Assembly: GCA_038217425.1 (NCBI GenBank)
Contig: JBBQPM010000003.1
Location: forward strand, 1 to 64,000
DNA: 64,000 bases
Origin: JAIEPT01 sp038217425
Lineage (GTDB): Bacteria; Planctomycetota; Planctomycetia; Gemmatales; Gemmataceae
Direction: 5' to 3'
Part shown: one piece after another, positions 1-9,800 of the stretch
Numbering within the stretch: the stretch's first letter is position 1
Layout: each line of letters begins with the position of its first letter
Translations under genes and position numbers: made by a program
Notes under the pieces: generated by a model
What the model saw: only the letters and a program-made list of their open reading frames with translations
The model's database searches: none
What the model was told of the DNA's origin: nothing

Positions 1-57
1 AATGTTCCACTGAGCGTCACTGATGTCGCTGGGATAGGGCTTCCGTGCCGGCGTCAT
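1..57 (-). CDS. IS5-like transposase, N-terminal fragment cut by window edge
   Basis: The minus strand reads ATG at 57 followed by 18 open codons to the window edge. The peptide MTPARKPYPSDISDAQWNI matches the usual N-terminus of IS5-type transposases (a YPSD-[IL]-[ST]-DAQW motif). A GGAGACAGGTC ribosome binding site lies directly upstream of the ATG. Only the start of the gene is inside the window, so whether the element is intact cannot be judged. The end of the insertion sequence should lie somewhere in the next roughly 60 bases to the right, but I could not identify a terminal inverted repeat. Confidence 0.6.
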   Translation of the reverse strand, partial: MTPARKPYPSDISDAQWNI

Positions 58-307
58 GACCTGTCTCCTTGTTCAGGTGGTTGCCATAAATTTCTCCACC
101 CGCAATCCTAGCGACATGAGCGGACTCCGGACAGCCAGTCAAAGAACTCATCAACTCATGATCGGATAGCTTGCCGTACCTGTCGAGTTTTGAGGCGATC
201 AAGGTGCTATCCGCGTGCAATGGCTTTAGAGGCGGCTGATTGTTGTTGTGCACGATCATCCTCGAAAACGCACTTCGCTACAAGGCCGGGTGAAACCGCT
301 CACTCCG

Positions 308-583
308 TCATAGCCCGGCTCCGATATGCAATGCCACGGAATGCCCAACGCGCAAAACGCAGCAGCGCCGATCTGGATGAGCAGCGCTCGCTGCCGCGGA
401 CGCCTCGCTCAAGGTGCGGCCGAGATAAAAGTCGCCGGACTCTGGTTCAATTGCAATGAAGGAATTCAGATGGGTGCGCTCCAACTCCGCCCGCAAGCGA
501 TCTTGGTAAAGTCGCTCCGCCCGCCCGTAAAGGCCGGTGGCGTTCATGTTCGCAATTCCATTGTGGATTAGTTCGACGCTCAT
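308..583 (-). CDS. Small conserved hypothetical protein
   Basis: This encodes 91 residues with no signal peptide or membrane segment. The second half (FIAIEPESGDFYLGRTLSEA, then a PDR...VLRVGH stretch) resembles a family of small bacterial proteins, common in planctomycetes and cyanobacteria, that I know only as uncharacterised and sometimes suspect of being toxin-antitoxin related. I could not name a domain. An internal ATG at 547 (MNATGLYGRAERLYQ) is an alternative start with a GGA stretch upstream. It lies ten bases downstream of the 110-residue hypothetical gene on the same strand, so the two may be cotranscribed. Function is unknown. Confidence 0.5.
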   Translation of the reverse strand: MSVELIHNGIANMNATGLYGRAERLYQDRLRAELERTHLNSFIAIEPESGDFYLGRTLSEASAAASAAHPDRRCCVLRVGHSVALHIGAGL

Positions 584-592
584 TCTAACACA

Positions 593-925
593 TCAACCGT
601 CGCTCGTCCGATGGATTGGAGTTTCCGGTTCGGCGTCCGGAATAACACCGAACCTCGCACGTACAAAAGCCCGCGCCGATTCCCACGACGAGTGAACCCT
701 CTCTGGGTGCGCCTGGATGTAACGCACGACCTGAAAGGTTGTCATCGCGTCCCACATCGTGCTCACATCCCAGACGCCGTCGTCAGGTGGGACGAATGAC
801 AGCCCACCGCAGACGATGCACCACATTCCTGCCGGCTCCCAGGACAACACTATCGGGGCAATTGCCTCTACCGGGACATTGCGAAGCTTTCGCTCGATCC
901 GTTTTGCCTCTTGCTGTGGTGTCAT
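593..925 (-). CDS. Hypothetical protein with a CxxC pair
   Basis: This encodes 110 residues, probably soluble. A GGAG lies nine bases upstream of the ATG. The sequence begins with a basic helix (MTPQQEAKRIERKLR) and has one CIVCGG motif near residue 36 that could bind metal, though a single CxxC is weak evidence. It sits between the ECF sigma factor gene and the 91-residue hypothetical gene on the same strand. I recognise no family. Confidence 0.45.
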   Translation of the reverse strand: MTPQQEAKRIERKLRNVPVEAIAPIVLSWEPAGMWCIVCGGLSFVPPDDGVWDVSTMWDAMTTFQVVRYIQAHPERVHSSWESARAFVRARFGVIPDAEPETPIHRTSDG

Positions 926-1027
926 CGGTCTCTACTCCGCCGAAGATAAAGATTCTGTGCGGCATCTTCCGCCCTACGTATTCGGTTTGGACAAGCCGTA
1001 GCACGCAGTGCACGCCTCATAGATTCC

Positions 1028-1612
1028 TTAATGTTCGCCATTCCATACCTGATGCAGCTTCCAGAGTGCGTCATGCCAGCGGCGCTGCACAGTCCGCAGG
1101 GAAAGTTTTAGCACCTCCGCGGCCTCCGCCTGCGACAGCCCCTGATAGAAGAGCAAATCCATGATCTCGCGTTCCTCGGGCGGCAGCGCGTCGATCCGCT
1201 CGTGCATCTCGGTCCACTGAGCGATCGAACTCGGTTCATGCGTGTCGTCGGATTTGTCGACTCCTTGCGGTCCGCTGTCGTGATTCGCGCCGATGCCTCG
1301 GGGACCGGCGAAGTGTCGGGCCAGGTCGATCAACTCGCGGCGAATCTGCAGCGTCGCCAATGCGAAGAAATCTTGGCCGGTCGCGGGCTTCACGGCACGC
1401 AGGGCGCCGAGCAGGCGAACGAGCGCGTTCTGGAGCACGTCCTCGATCTCGACCCAGCGCCCGACTCCCGGAAACCCTTGCAGCATCTGGCGAGTCAACC
1501 GGGTCAAGCGAACGCTGGTGTGCTGGATCAGGGCGTCGATGGCCTGGGCGTCGCCGTCGCCTACCCGATGGAGCAATTGCAGCGTCGTGGAGGGAGGTTT
1601 CGGTTCGCTCAT
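1028..1612 (-). CDS. ECF-type RNA polymerase sigma factor
   Basis: This small sigma-70 family factor would direct RNA polymerase to a specific promoter set. Region 2 covers roughly residues 10-95 (including IEDVLQNALVRLLGAL) and region 4 the last 60 residues (ALPPEEREIMDLLFYQGLSQ followed by a helix-turn-helix ending in LSLRTVQRRWHDALWKL). That HTH resembles the ECF subgroup abundant in planctomycetes. I chose the ATG at 1612 (MSEPKPP) over an upstream one at 1663 because GAGGGG precedes it. No anti-sigma factor gene is visible beside it. It is transcribed away from the redoxin gene, with about 125 bases between the two starts. Confidence 0.85.
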   Translation of the reverse strand: MSEPKPPSTTLQLLHRVGDGDAQAIDALIQHTSVRLTRLTRQMLQGFPGVGRWVEIEDVLQNALVRLLGALRAVKPATGQDFFALATLQIRRELIDLARHFAGPRGIGANHDSGPQGVDKSDDTHEPSSIAQWTEMHERIDALPPEEREIMDLLFYQGLSQAEAAEVLKLSLRTVQRRWHDALWKLHQVWNGEH

Positions 1613-1738
1613 CGTCCCCTCAATATACCCTTCTCGCCAAGCCGTAAGCGGAACAATCACCAATTTTTTTGGCGGCTCCCGTCGTCCGGTCTCGCTGGTA
1701 AGAGTAGAAGTCCGAAACCCTTTGGCGACGAGGTTTCC

Positions 1739-2308
1739 ATGCGGCGAATTTTGCTAACCCTGGCCCTGCTTGCGGCGGCGGCGAAACCGACCCAGGCGGA
1801 AGAAACGACGCTCCTTGGCAAGTCGGTCCCGAACTTCCGACTCCCCGACGTACTCACCGGCAAGGAGGTTCGCCTCGCCGATTTCAAGGACAAGGTCGTG
1901 GTCGTGATCTTCTACAGCCACACTTGTATTTTCAGCCGCAATTACGAAGCCCGGTTCCGCCAACTCGCGGCCGATCACGCCGGCGTGACCGTCCTCGCCA
2001 TCGATAGTACCGGCGGCGCCGTCCAGGAAATGGCCGCGGCGTGGAAGGCAAAGAACATGGGCTTCCTTCTGCTACGGGACGACCGCGCCCGCACGGCGGC
2101 GGCTCTCGGGGCGACCGCCATGACCACGGTCTGCATCGTCGATGCCCGCCGCACTCTGCGTTACCTCGGGGCCTTCGACGATTGCGAGTCGGGTAAGGAA
2201 ATCCGCAACCGGTTCGTCGCCGACGCCGTGATTGCCCTGCGGGCAGGAAAGTCTGTCCCGCACGCGCAAACTGAAGTGTTCGGCTGCATGATCCCGCTTT
2301 CGCAATGA
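1739..2308 (+). CDS. Secreted redoxin / AhpC-TSA family protein
   Basis: This encodes 189 residues with a cleavable signal peptide (MRRILLTLALLAAAAKPTQA) followed by a thioredoxin-like fold. VPNFRLPDVLTGKEVRLADF is the typical redoxin opening and HTCIFSRNYEARF carries the single candidate peroxidatic cysteine. The C-terminal EVFGCMI supplies a second cysteine, an arrangement I associate with planctomycete redoxins. It probably acts outside the cytoplasmic membrane as a peroxidase or thiol reductase. Start chosen at the signal peptide; the frame stays open to 1202, but upstream it is antisense to the sigma factor gene. A short hairpin follows. Confidence 0.8.
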   Translation: MRRILLTLALLAAAAKPTQAEETTLLGKSVPNFRLPDVLTGKEVRLADFKDKVVVVIFYSHTCIFSRNYEARFRQLAADHAGVTVLAIDSTGGAVQEMAAAWKAKNMGFLLLRDDRARTAAALGATAMTTVCIVDARRTLRYLGAFDDCESGKEIRNRFVADAVIALRAGKSVPHAQTEVFGCMIPLSQ

Positions 2309-2367
2309 AAACGAAGATTCATGAGCTACAGAGGTCTCAGGGGCAAAAACCTGCGGTTGCGTTCGTA

Positions 2368-2388
2368 GGGCAAGCGGCTCGCTTGCCC
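2368..2388. terminator. Nine-base-pair GC-rich hairpin
   Basis: GGGCAAGCG and CGCTTGCCC form a perfect nine-pair stem around a GCT triloop, 60 bases after the redoxin stop codon. There is no T tract after it, so it could be a factor-dependent terminator, an mRNA-stabilising hairpin or part of a dispersed repeat. Confidence 0.4.
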
Positions 2389-2439
2389 CGCGTGGCGGCT
2401 TCGCAGAGTTCTACCTCCCGCGGTCCACAGTGAGTCAAG

Positions 2440-2509
2440 GAGCCGCGACCGCTAGGGAGCGGCTTGAAGTTCCCTGACACGTAAAGCCGCTCCCTAGCGG
2501 TCGCGGCTC
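2440..2509. repeat. Perfect 26-bp inverted repeat (REP-like)
   Basis: The left arm at 2440-2465 (GAGCCGCGACCG, then CTAGGGAGCGGCTT) is the exact reverse complement of the right arm at 2484-2509, with an 18-base loop. It lies between two genes on the plus strand, about 55 bases upstream of the HEAT-repeat start. I believe this palindrome recurs in planctomycete genomes, but that is memory and cannot be tested here. No T tract follows. Confidence 0.7.
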
Positions 2510-2565
2510 TCTTCTCCGCATGTAGTAGAGAATGGCAGAAGGTTTTCTTAAACCAAGGAGCTGAA

Positions 2566-3660
2566 ATGAAAACGCGAAGTCTCTGGGCCCTGGCTCTCTT
2601 TCTCTTCGTCGGGAATGCCTCCGCTGCGGACACGATCCCGTTGGCGGAAGTGATGGCGCCCTGGCTGAACCTCCTCAGGTCGGGGGACGCTGCCGTGCGA
2701 AACGCGGCGGGGACGGTTCTGGTCGACATCGTCCGCAAGCACCCGGCCGCCGCCGGCGATCTGGTCAAACACATGGCCGCGGAGGGGAACGGCAACGTGT
2801 TGGCCGAGCACGAACGTCGGCTGATACCGCTGGCCAAGGAATCGCCGGCCACCGTGTCGGCCCTCATCCAGCTGATTCGGCACAGTGGATCGAACTACCG
2901 GGCGCGGAACTTCAGCGTGAAGGTGCTGTCGCAGGTCGGTCCCGCCGTCGCGACGCCCGAGTTCGTCGACGCCCTGTCCGAGACGTACTGCCCCGTCCCC
3001 GGCGCGTACCTGCGAATCCTGCGAGCGATGGGCAAGGATGCCGCCCCCATCTTGACGGCCGGGTATCGGCACCCGAATGCGAACGTTCGCAAATGGGCAA
3101 CGATCGGTTTGCGCATTATCAGTCGCACCGAGCCGACCATCCAGAAACTCTTCGAGGGGTTGCAAGCCGAGCCGGTGCTGCTGCAGAAGCTGCGCGAAGG
3201 CGCCGCCGCCGAGCGTATCGCCGCGGTTGCCGAGCTGGCCGAGTGGTCCCGTACGACGCCGGGCACGGTGACCGCCTTGATGAGCGCGTTAAAGAATATT
3301 TCCGACAAGGAAGTTTTCGCTGAGGCGGAAAACCGGTTGATCGCGTTGGGACGCGAGTCGCCCGAAGCGGTCGCCGCTCTAGTCGCAGGCATTCGCGGCA
3401 AAGGCAGCTATCGCGTGCGGATCCTGGCGATGAAGGCGTTGCCGAAGGTTGGCGCCACTCTGAATTGCCAGGCGACGGTCGAAGCCCTCGGCGACAATTA
3501 TTGCCCGGTCCCCGGAATGATGGAGCAGATCCTGCTCGCGGCAGGAGCGGACGCTTTGCCGGTGCTCAGCGTTGCTCAGAAACACGCCAATCCCGCAATC
3601 CGCGCCGCGGCGGAGAACATTCTCCAGCGGATGATCAAGCCGGCTGCCTCCCAACCCTAA
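2566..3660 (+). CDS. Secreted HEAT-repeat protein
   Basis: This encodes 364 residues with a signal peptide (MKTRSLWALALFLFVGNASA) and then alpha-helical repeats with the HEAT/PBS pattern. Two homologous halves are visible: the block ending in an ETYCPVPGAYL-type segment near residue 145 recurs near residue 310 as DNYCPVPGMMEQILLAAG, so the protein looks like an internal duplication of about 165 residues. HEAT solenoids serve as protein-binding scaffolds and no catalytic motif is visible. AAGGAG precedes the ATG. It is flanked by a palindromic repeat on each side. Function is unknown beyond a likely role outside the cytoplasm. Confidence 0.75.
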   Translation: MKTRSLWALALFLFVGNASAADTIPLAEVMAPWLNLLRSGDAAVRNAAGTVLVDIVRKHPAAAGDLVKHMAAEGNGNVLAEHERRLIPLAKESPATVSALIQLIRHSGSNYRARNFSVKVLSQVGPAVATPEFVDALSETYCPVPGAYLRILRAMGKDAAPILTAGYRHPNANVRKWATIGLRIISRTEPTIQKLFEGLQAEPVLLQKLREGAAAERIAAVAELAEWSRTTPGTVTALMSALKNISDKEVFAEAENRLIALGRESPEAVAALVAGIRGKGSYRVRILAMKALPKVGATLNCQATVEALGDNYCPVPGMMEQILLAAGADALPVLSVAQKHANPAIRAAAENILQRMIKPAASQP

Positions 3661-3672
3661 AGCGGTTCATAG

Positions 3673-3781
3673 TCGCACGGCATAGGCGAGCCAGGTCGCG
3701 TCAGCGCCCGGAGTACAGGAGACTTGCAACAACAGCATCCTCCAGGCGCTGACGCGACCTGGCTCGCCATGTGCCGTGCGA
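3673..3781. repeat. Long imperfect inverted repeat between convergent genes
   Basis: Arms at 3673-3708 and 3745-3781 pair over about 36 bases with one indel (GGCATAGGCGAG against the complement of CTCGCCATGTGCC). The loop is 36 bases. It fills most of the gap between the HEAT gene stop (3660) and the Ca2+ ATPase stop (3790). It could end transcription from both sides, or it could be a mobile REP-type palindrome that settled in a safe site. Confidence 0.7.
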
Positions 3782-3789
3782 ACATAAGC

Positions 3790-6741
3790 CTACTTCAAAC
3801 TCGATTTCGCCTGGCTTCGCTCAAACCAGCGAACGGTCTCGCCGATCAAAAGAACGGGGAAGGTCGCCAGCAAGATCCATCCCCACTCTGCCAAGCTTAG
3901 CGGCACGGTGCGGAAGATGCTTCCGCCCCACTGAACAAGGAGAATCTGTCCCGCTAATATCGCCAGGGCGATCGATAGAAAGCTTCCGTTCTGGAAGAGA
4001 CGAGCGAAGGCCGATTCCGGGCGTCCCATGCATCGGGCGTTGAACAGATTCCAGAACTGAAGCAGCACAAAGACGGTGAAGAAGATCGTCAGCTCTTTGC
4101 TGGGAGTTGCGCTCTCCAGGTCCACGCCCTGAATGCGCCAGTACGCCAGCATGCCGATCAACGCGACGAGGAAGATCCCCGCGTACCCGAGAATGCTCTT
4201 GGCCATGAGCGGCGTGATAATGAAAGCGTCCGAGTTGCGGGGAGGGCGATTCAGTACGCTGGGATGGGCTGGCTCGGTGGCGAGGGCGAGGGCGGCGAAG
4301 GTGTCCATGATCAAGTTGACCCACAGCATCTGGATGACGGTGAGCGGCAGTTTGACGCCGATGAACGGGCCCAGAAACGCGATCACCAGGGCGGCGACGT
4401 TGATGGTGAGCTGAAAGAGAATGAAACGCTGAATGTTCTCGTAGAGCGATCGGCCCCACATGAGGGCGTTGAGAATGCTGCGAAACGAATCGTCGAGCAG
4501 AATGATGTCGCTGGCTTCCTTGGCGACGGCCGTGCCGGTCTTGCCCATGGCGAGGCCGACGTTGGCGTGATTGAGGGCAGGGGCGTCGTTGGTGCCGTCG
4601 CCGGTGACCGCGACGATGTGCCCCTGCTCCTGCAGCAGACGCACGAGTCGCATCTTGTCCATGGGTCTGGCCCGGGAAAAAACCTGACGATCCTGAGCGG
4701 CGCGGCGTGCGTCGTCTTCGCCCATGCCTGCGAACTCGCGGCCGGAAATGTGCCTGGCATGGGGATCACCCGGGTCGAGCAGGCCGATCTGGCGGGCGAT
4801 TTCCAGGGCGGTTTCGGGGTTGTCGCCGGTGACCATTTTCACGAGTACGCCGGCCTGTCGGCAGGCCTGAATCGCGGCGGGGACTTCGGGCCGGATCGGA
4901 TCGGCAATGGCGAGGAAGCCGAGCCAAACGAGGTCGGCGACGAGATGTTCCACATCGGGCGCGGCCTTGGCTTCCGCGAGTTCGCGATACGCCAGGGCGA
5001 GCGTGCGCATCCCGCGGCGCTGAAAATCCTTGAGATCCGCTCCAATCGCGTTTCGTCCCGCCTCGTCCAGACGTTCAATCCCCGACGCGCGCTGCACGGC
5101 CTGGCATTGGGCGAGGACCGTTTCCGGCGCTCCTTTGACGTGCAACAACCGACGCCCGTCGAGCGGCGATACGCCCAGCGTGGCCATGTACTTTCGTTCG
5201 GTCGAAAATGTGAGCTGACAATCGAGCGCGAAACCCGAGCGGATCGGGATGTAATCGACGCCGTGCTGATCGAGCCACAGCAGCAAGGCGCCCTCGGTCG
5301 GATTCCCTAGCGGCAACGACGGCTGCCCGGGGACACGGCTGAGATTGGCGGTGCTGTTGACGGCGATGGCCTCGGCGACCAGCGGGGCGATGCCGCTCAG
5401 GCCTTGGGGCATCAGCGGAAAGCTCGCGCCGAAAACGCGCATCTCATTCAAGGTGAGCGTGCCCGTTTTGTCGGAGCAGATGACCGTGGCGGCGCCGATC
5501 GTTTCGCAGGCGTGCATGCGGCGCACCAGATTGTTCTCCGCGGTCATCTTGCGCATGCTGTACGCCAGGCTCAACGTGACGCTCATTGCCAGGCCTTCCG
5601 GGACGGCGACGACGATGATGGTGACGGCGATCATGAAGTAGTTGAGAAGTTCCCGCCCCGCGGCGACGGTGAGCCAATCGCTCGGTTGCGGCAATAGCCA
5701 GCCCATGACCAGGCTCGCGCCCAGGCCGATGCCGAAGACGACGGCGCCTACGCCGAGGGGGATCAGCCAACTCGCCAGGCCCGCCGATTCGAGGAGTGGG
5801 GGACGTTTTGGTTCCCAGCCCAGTTCGTCGAAGGCGTCGTAGACGATGGGGAGCCAAACGCGCACGAGTCCTATCAGCACGCCGACGATGAGGAGACTGA
5901 CGAAGAGCCATTGCGAGCCAGTCAGCTCGAACTCTTTGACCAGCACGCCGCGAACGAGCAGGGCGACGAACGTGAGAGCAGCCACGCCCAGGCCGATGAC
6001 GCCGATCAGTTTGCTGAGGCGCTCGAGCTGTTTGTTGAGCGGGGTGACCTCGTCGGTTTCCTCGGCCGCGGCACGGGCGGTTTGACCAATCTGCGTGCGG
6101 TCGCCCACGGCCGTGATCTGGATCAGACCGTGCCCGTCGACCACCATGGTGCCGCGCAGGATTTGGTCCGGGGGATACGCGTGCTCGGCGCCTGAGGGCG
6201 CCAGCGCGACGTCGTGGGGCGACTTGTTCACGGGAACCGATTCGCCGGTGAGTCGGGATTCGTCGACTTGCAGCGAAACGCCTTCCAGCACGCGACCGTC
6301 CGCTGGCGTCTCTTCGCCCAGTTCCAACAGGACGATGTCGTCCACGACGAGATCCTGGCAGGGAACGGTGACATAGTGACCGTCGCGAATTACCTTGACG
6401 GGGATGTCGTCGTTGACTTTGTTAAGGACGTCGAACTCGCGATTGGCCTTGTATTCGTTGAGGAACGCCAGGGTGGTCGCCAGCAGCACGGCGAGGATGA
6501 TTCCCAGCCCCTCGGCGTAGTGTCCCTGAAAGATGCCGACGCCGATCGACACCACGGCGGCGATGATCAGGATGCGAATGACCGGGTCGTCGAACTTTTC
6601 CAGGAACAGTTTCCACCACGGTTCGCGCTCAGGGGGAGTCAAGAGATTGCGGCCATATTTCTGCCGCTGGGTTTCCACGTCGCTGGACCGTAACCCCTGA
6701 AATTTAAGGGTCGGGTTGGGGGAGTCGGTCAGTATGCTCAT
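3790..6741 (-). CDS. Calcium-transporting-type P-type ATPase (P2 family)
   Basis: This encodes 983 residues, the usual length for P2-type ATPases of the SERCA/PMCA class. In order: cation-ATPase N domain, two membrane helices, actuator domain with LTGESVPVN, two helices including the PEGLAMSVTLSLAYSMRKM ion-binding segment, phosphorylation site ICSDKTGTLTLNEM at about residue 422, nucleotide-binding domain, hinge TGDGTNDAPAL, then a C-terminal helix block. PEGL in helix 4 suggests Ca2+ (PMCA-like), but the substrate is inferred. I chose ATG 6741 (MSILTDSPNP) over 6807 because AGGA lies about eleven bases upstream. It would use ATP to expel cations across the cytoplasmic membrane. Confidence 0.88.
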   Translation of the reverse strand: MSILTDSPNPTLKFQGLRSSDVETQRQKYGRNLLTPPEREPWWKLFLEKFDDPVIRILIIAAVVSIGVGIFQGHYAEGLGIILAVLLATTLAFLNEYKANREFDVLNKVNDDIPVKVIRDGHYVTVPCQDLVVDDIVLLELGEETPADGRVLEGVSLQVDESRLTGESVPVNKSPHDVALAPSGAEHAYPPDQILRGTMVVDGHGLIQITAVGDRTQIGQTARAAAEETDEVTPLNKQLERLSKLIGVIGLGVAALTFVALLVRGVLVKEFELTGSQWLFVSLLIVGVLIGLVRVWLPIVYDAFDELGWEPKRPPLLESAGLASWLIPLGVGAVVFGIGLGASLVMGWLLPQPSDWLTVAAGRELLNYFMIAVTIIVVAVPEGLAMSVTLSLAYSMRKMTAENNLVRRMHACETIGAATVICSDKTGTLTLNEMRVFGASFPLMPQGLSGIAPLVAEAIAVNSTANLSRVPGQPSLPLGNPTEGALLLWLDQHGVDYIPIRSGFALDCQLTFSTERKYMATLGVSPLDGRRLLHVKGAPETVLAQCQAVQRASGIERLDEAGRNAIGADLKDFQRRGMRTLALAYRELAEAKAAPDVEHLVADLVWLGFLAIADPIRPEVPAAIQACRQAGVLVKMVTGDNPETALEIARQIGLLDPGDPHARHISGREFAGMGEDDARRAAQDRQVFSRARPMDKMRLVRLLQEQGHIVAVTGDGTNDAPALNHANVGLAMGKTGTAVAKEASDIILLDDSFRSILNALMWGRSLYENIQRFILFQLTINVAALVIAFLGPFIGVKLPLTVIQMLWVNLIMDTFAALALATEPAHPSVLNRPPRNSDAFIITPLMAKSILGYAGIFLVALIGMLAYWRIQGVDLESATPSKELTIFFTVFVLLQFWNLFNARCMGRPESAFARLFQNGSFLSIALAILAGQILLVQWGGSIFRTVPLSLAEWGWILLATFPVLLIGETVRWFERSQAKSSLK

Positions 6742-6846
6742 GAGCAAATCAATCCTGAGGCAGAGGGAGCGAAAGACGTTGACGAGCCGCGCGCAGCAAA
6801 AAACCAATTCGCGAAGAGGTCGGCCGCTGTTATTATAACGATGGAA

Positions 6847-9800
6847 TCAGACGTGCCGACGGACCGGCGCGAGCAGGTCCATCATGGACGCAGGTTTCTT
6901 GATCTTTCGCTCCTCCAGCGCCGCGATCGCGAGGGCGATCAACGCCTCCCCCTCGGCTCCCTGCGTGGCTTCGCCCAGCCGCCAGCGCGCCGCGGCGGCG
7001 TACAGCTTCATATCGAGCGTCTCAAATCCCGCCAGTGCCTGACGCAGGAAGAGAGTCGTCTCGGCGTCGCGGGTCGCCGGCGCGCTGCCACGGAGAAGAC
7101 ACGCGAGCGCGTCTGCCCACGGCATGCGCTCTTTCTCCAATAGTTTCGCCTGGCTTGCCGCGATGCGAAGGAATCTGGGATCGGTCGTTTCGCGCGCCGC
7201 TGCCACGGCGCATCGGCCGCGCAGGTGATGCATCATGATGCGGATTTGCTGAATGCGGAAAAAATGCGAACCCGACGCGGTCGGCCAATGGCGTTCGAGC
7301 CGCTCCCAGGCCGCCGTCCCCTTTCCCTGGTACAAGTCGATCTGCACTTCGTCGTAGATGCTGTCCAGGTGCTGGACGTGGAATCCCTGCCGCGACCACT
7401 GCGTCATCACTTTCTGGAGATTGTCGCGCGCCGCTTCGGGCTGGTCGTCGGCAAGGCGCAAAAAGGTGCCGACGACCGCGCTGAAGTTGACGACGGCATA
7501 GAGATCGTCGCGTTCCTGGGCCTCCTTGAGAAGCACGGGCAACCGTCTCCCCATCTCGGGGACGTCGCCCATGAACATGAGGGCCCACAAGCCGAATCGA
7601 TGCAAGGTGTCGAGTTCCCAGACGACGCCGGTGCATGACCCGCGGAAGACCTGCTCGGCTTGATCGCAATGGGAGAGCGCTTGGGGCCAATGTCCCTCGA
7701 AGGCGGCAGCCACGCCGCGCATCATCGTCACCAGGGCGCGCGGATAGGGCTGATCGACCTGGTCGGCCAGCGTTTGCGCGGCTTGCAAGAGCTGTGCGGT
7801 GCGCTGGCGGGTGCGACCGCCGCCGATGGCGGAATGGCCCGCCTCGCTGGCGAGGGCGCGCGCCAGGTGATAGGGTTCGCCCGCTGCCAGCGCGAGCAGC
7901 AGGCCGCGCGTCTGGAAGTACGCCCCCTGAATCGTGTCAACCATGCTCAGGCCCGCGGTGGCGGACCAGCAGATGTTGATGCGCGTGAGGTCTGCGGGCG
8001 CCACTTCGGAAGCGCGGCGCGGCCGGAAGCCGAGCCCCCGCAGGCCAAGCTGTACGCGGCGCAGGATCAGCGACCAGAATGCGCGGCGCGGCGTCGCGGG
8101 CATCGACATGCCGACGGCGGCGAGCACGTCGCGCAATGCGGCCAACCCCTCGTCGATGTGCCCGGCGATCAGGAACTGCAGCGCCGCTCGGCGTCGCAAT
8201 TCGAGCTCCTGCGCCAGCGACGCGCCGTGGGATGCGGTCAGGTACTCGCGCGCCGATTCCGCGCCTCGTCCCGCGTTCGCCAACGCGTCGGCTAATCGGG
8301 TGCGTAAGCCCCGCATCTCGACGGCGCCGTGCGCTGCCGACTCCAGTGCGAGCCGATAGAGCTTGGCAGCGCGGTCAAACGCAAGGGTTTCGCTGGCCCG
8401 GGCGGCCCCCATCTCGAAGTAAAGACTCGCCTCGACCAAATTGTCCGCGCCCTGATAGTGGATCGCCAGTTGTTCCCAGTCGGCTTGTCCCGATTCCTTC
8501 AAGACATTGGCCAGGCGACCGTGATACTCCTTCAAAACCGCTGGCGACAAATGCATCACGACGGTCTCGCGAATCCGATCGTGGTACGTTTCGATTTCAT
8601 CGCGATCTGTGGCTCCAGCGCTGCGAATGAGCCGCCCCGCACGCAATTCTGCGACTGCCTTCTCGAAAGGCTGCAGGACGAACGACTCCGAAGACGCCGA
8701 CGACGTCAAGTACGACCACGCGGCGGCGCGCAGGGCGTCGATCTGACGCAAGGGCCGACCCGCGACGGCCACAACTTCGAGCAAGCGCCGGGCTGATTCC
8801 GGGAGACGTAGCACACGTTTCCACAGCACATCGTTGAGCGTAATGTCGCTCGCCGCTTCCGAAGACGTCGTCGGGAGCGTGAATCGCTCGGTACGCGGCT
8901 CAGGGGGCAAGGCGAGCTTCGGGGCCTGACGAACATGCTGCGCGAGTTCGTAGAGGAAGAACGGGCTGCCGCCTGCCTCGCGCACAATCGCGTCGGCATG
9001 CGCCTGCGCCGAGGGGTCGCCTTCCAGCAGGCTCAGTACCAGCTCGCGTCCTTCCGCAAACGTCAACGGTTCGACGGTGAGAATGCGATGCGCCGCCTTC
9101 TCGCTCACCGCGCGGACGCACGGGCTGGACGCCGCATCTTCGCTGCGGTAGCCCAGGACAAGGAGCATCGCAGGCGCGTCGGGCGGACGCACCAGGTCGA
9201 TTAAGAGCGCAGCGCTGTCGAGGTCGCCCCATTGCAGATCGTCGATGAAGAGAGCCAGGGGCCAACGATCGCCGAGCCGCCCCAGAAGGTCGCGGAGGGC
9301 GGCCAGGGCGCGGCGGCGGACTTCCTGCGGATCGGACAGGTCGAGCGGCCGACGCGGCGCCTGCGCCACCGCTGGAACGCGGCGCAGCACCGGAAAGACG
9401 CGGGCCAGTGCTTGTACGTCGCGCGGCAACAAGGCCTCCGCCTCCCCGCTCGGCAAGCGCACTAAATATCGGCTCAGCGAATCGATCAGCACGTCGAGCG
9501 CCTTGTACGGCACCGCTTCCCGTTCGTAGCAGCGCCCCGTCAGGACAATGGTCTCGTGATTTTCAGCGAGACCTTCGAGAAACGCATGCACGAGGGCGCT
9601 TTTGCCCACGCCCGACCGACCCTGCACATGCAGCACAACCGTATTGCCCCCGCGCGCGGTTCGGAACGCGTCGGCCAGCTCCTGTAAAGGACGTTTGCGT
9701 CCGACCAGCGCCGGACGCTCGGTGGACGGTCCCTCCGCCGACGGCGCCGGGCGTTCGCCTCGCGCCAGCCGAAGCACAATGTCCCGTCCTGTGGGGCGCG

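Noticed and set aside
17..259. 80-residue minus-strand frame at the left edge
   Set aside because: Its last part overlaps the transposase start in another frame and I recognise no family. It may be a gene remnant cut by the insertion sequence, but nothing supports that.
1202..1738. N-terminal extension of the redoxin frame
   Set aside because: The extension is antisense to the sigma factor gene and would hide an obvious signal peptide starting at 1739.
4264..5310. Long plus-strand frame (348 aa) inside the Ca2+ ATPase gene
   Set aside because: Antisense shadow of a conserved GC-rich gene; no family resemblance.
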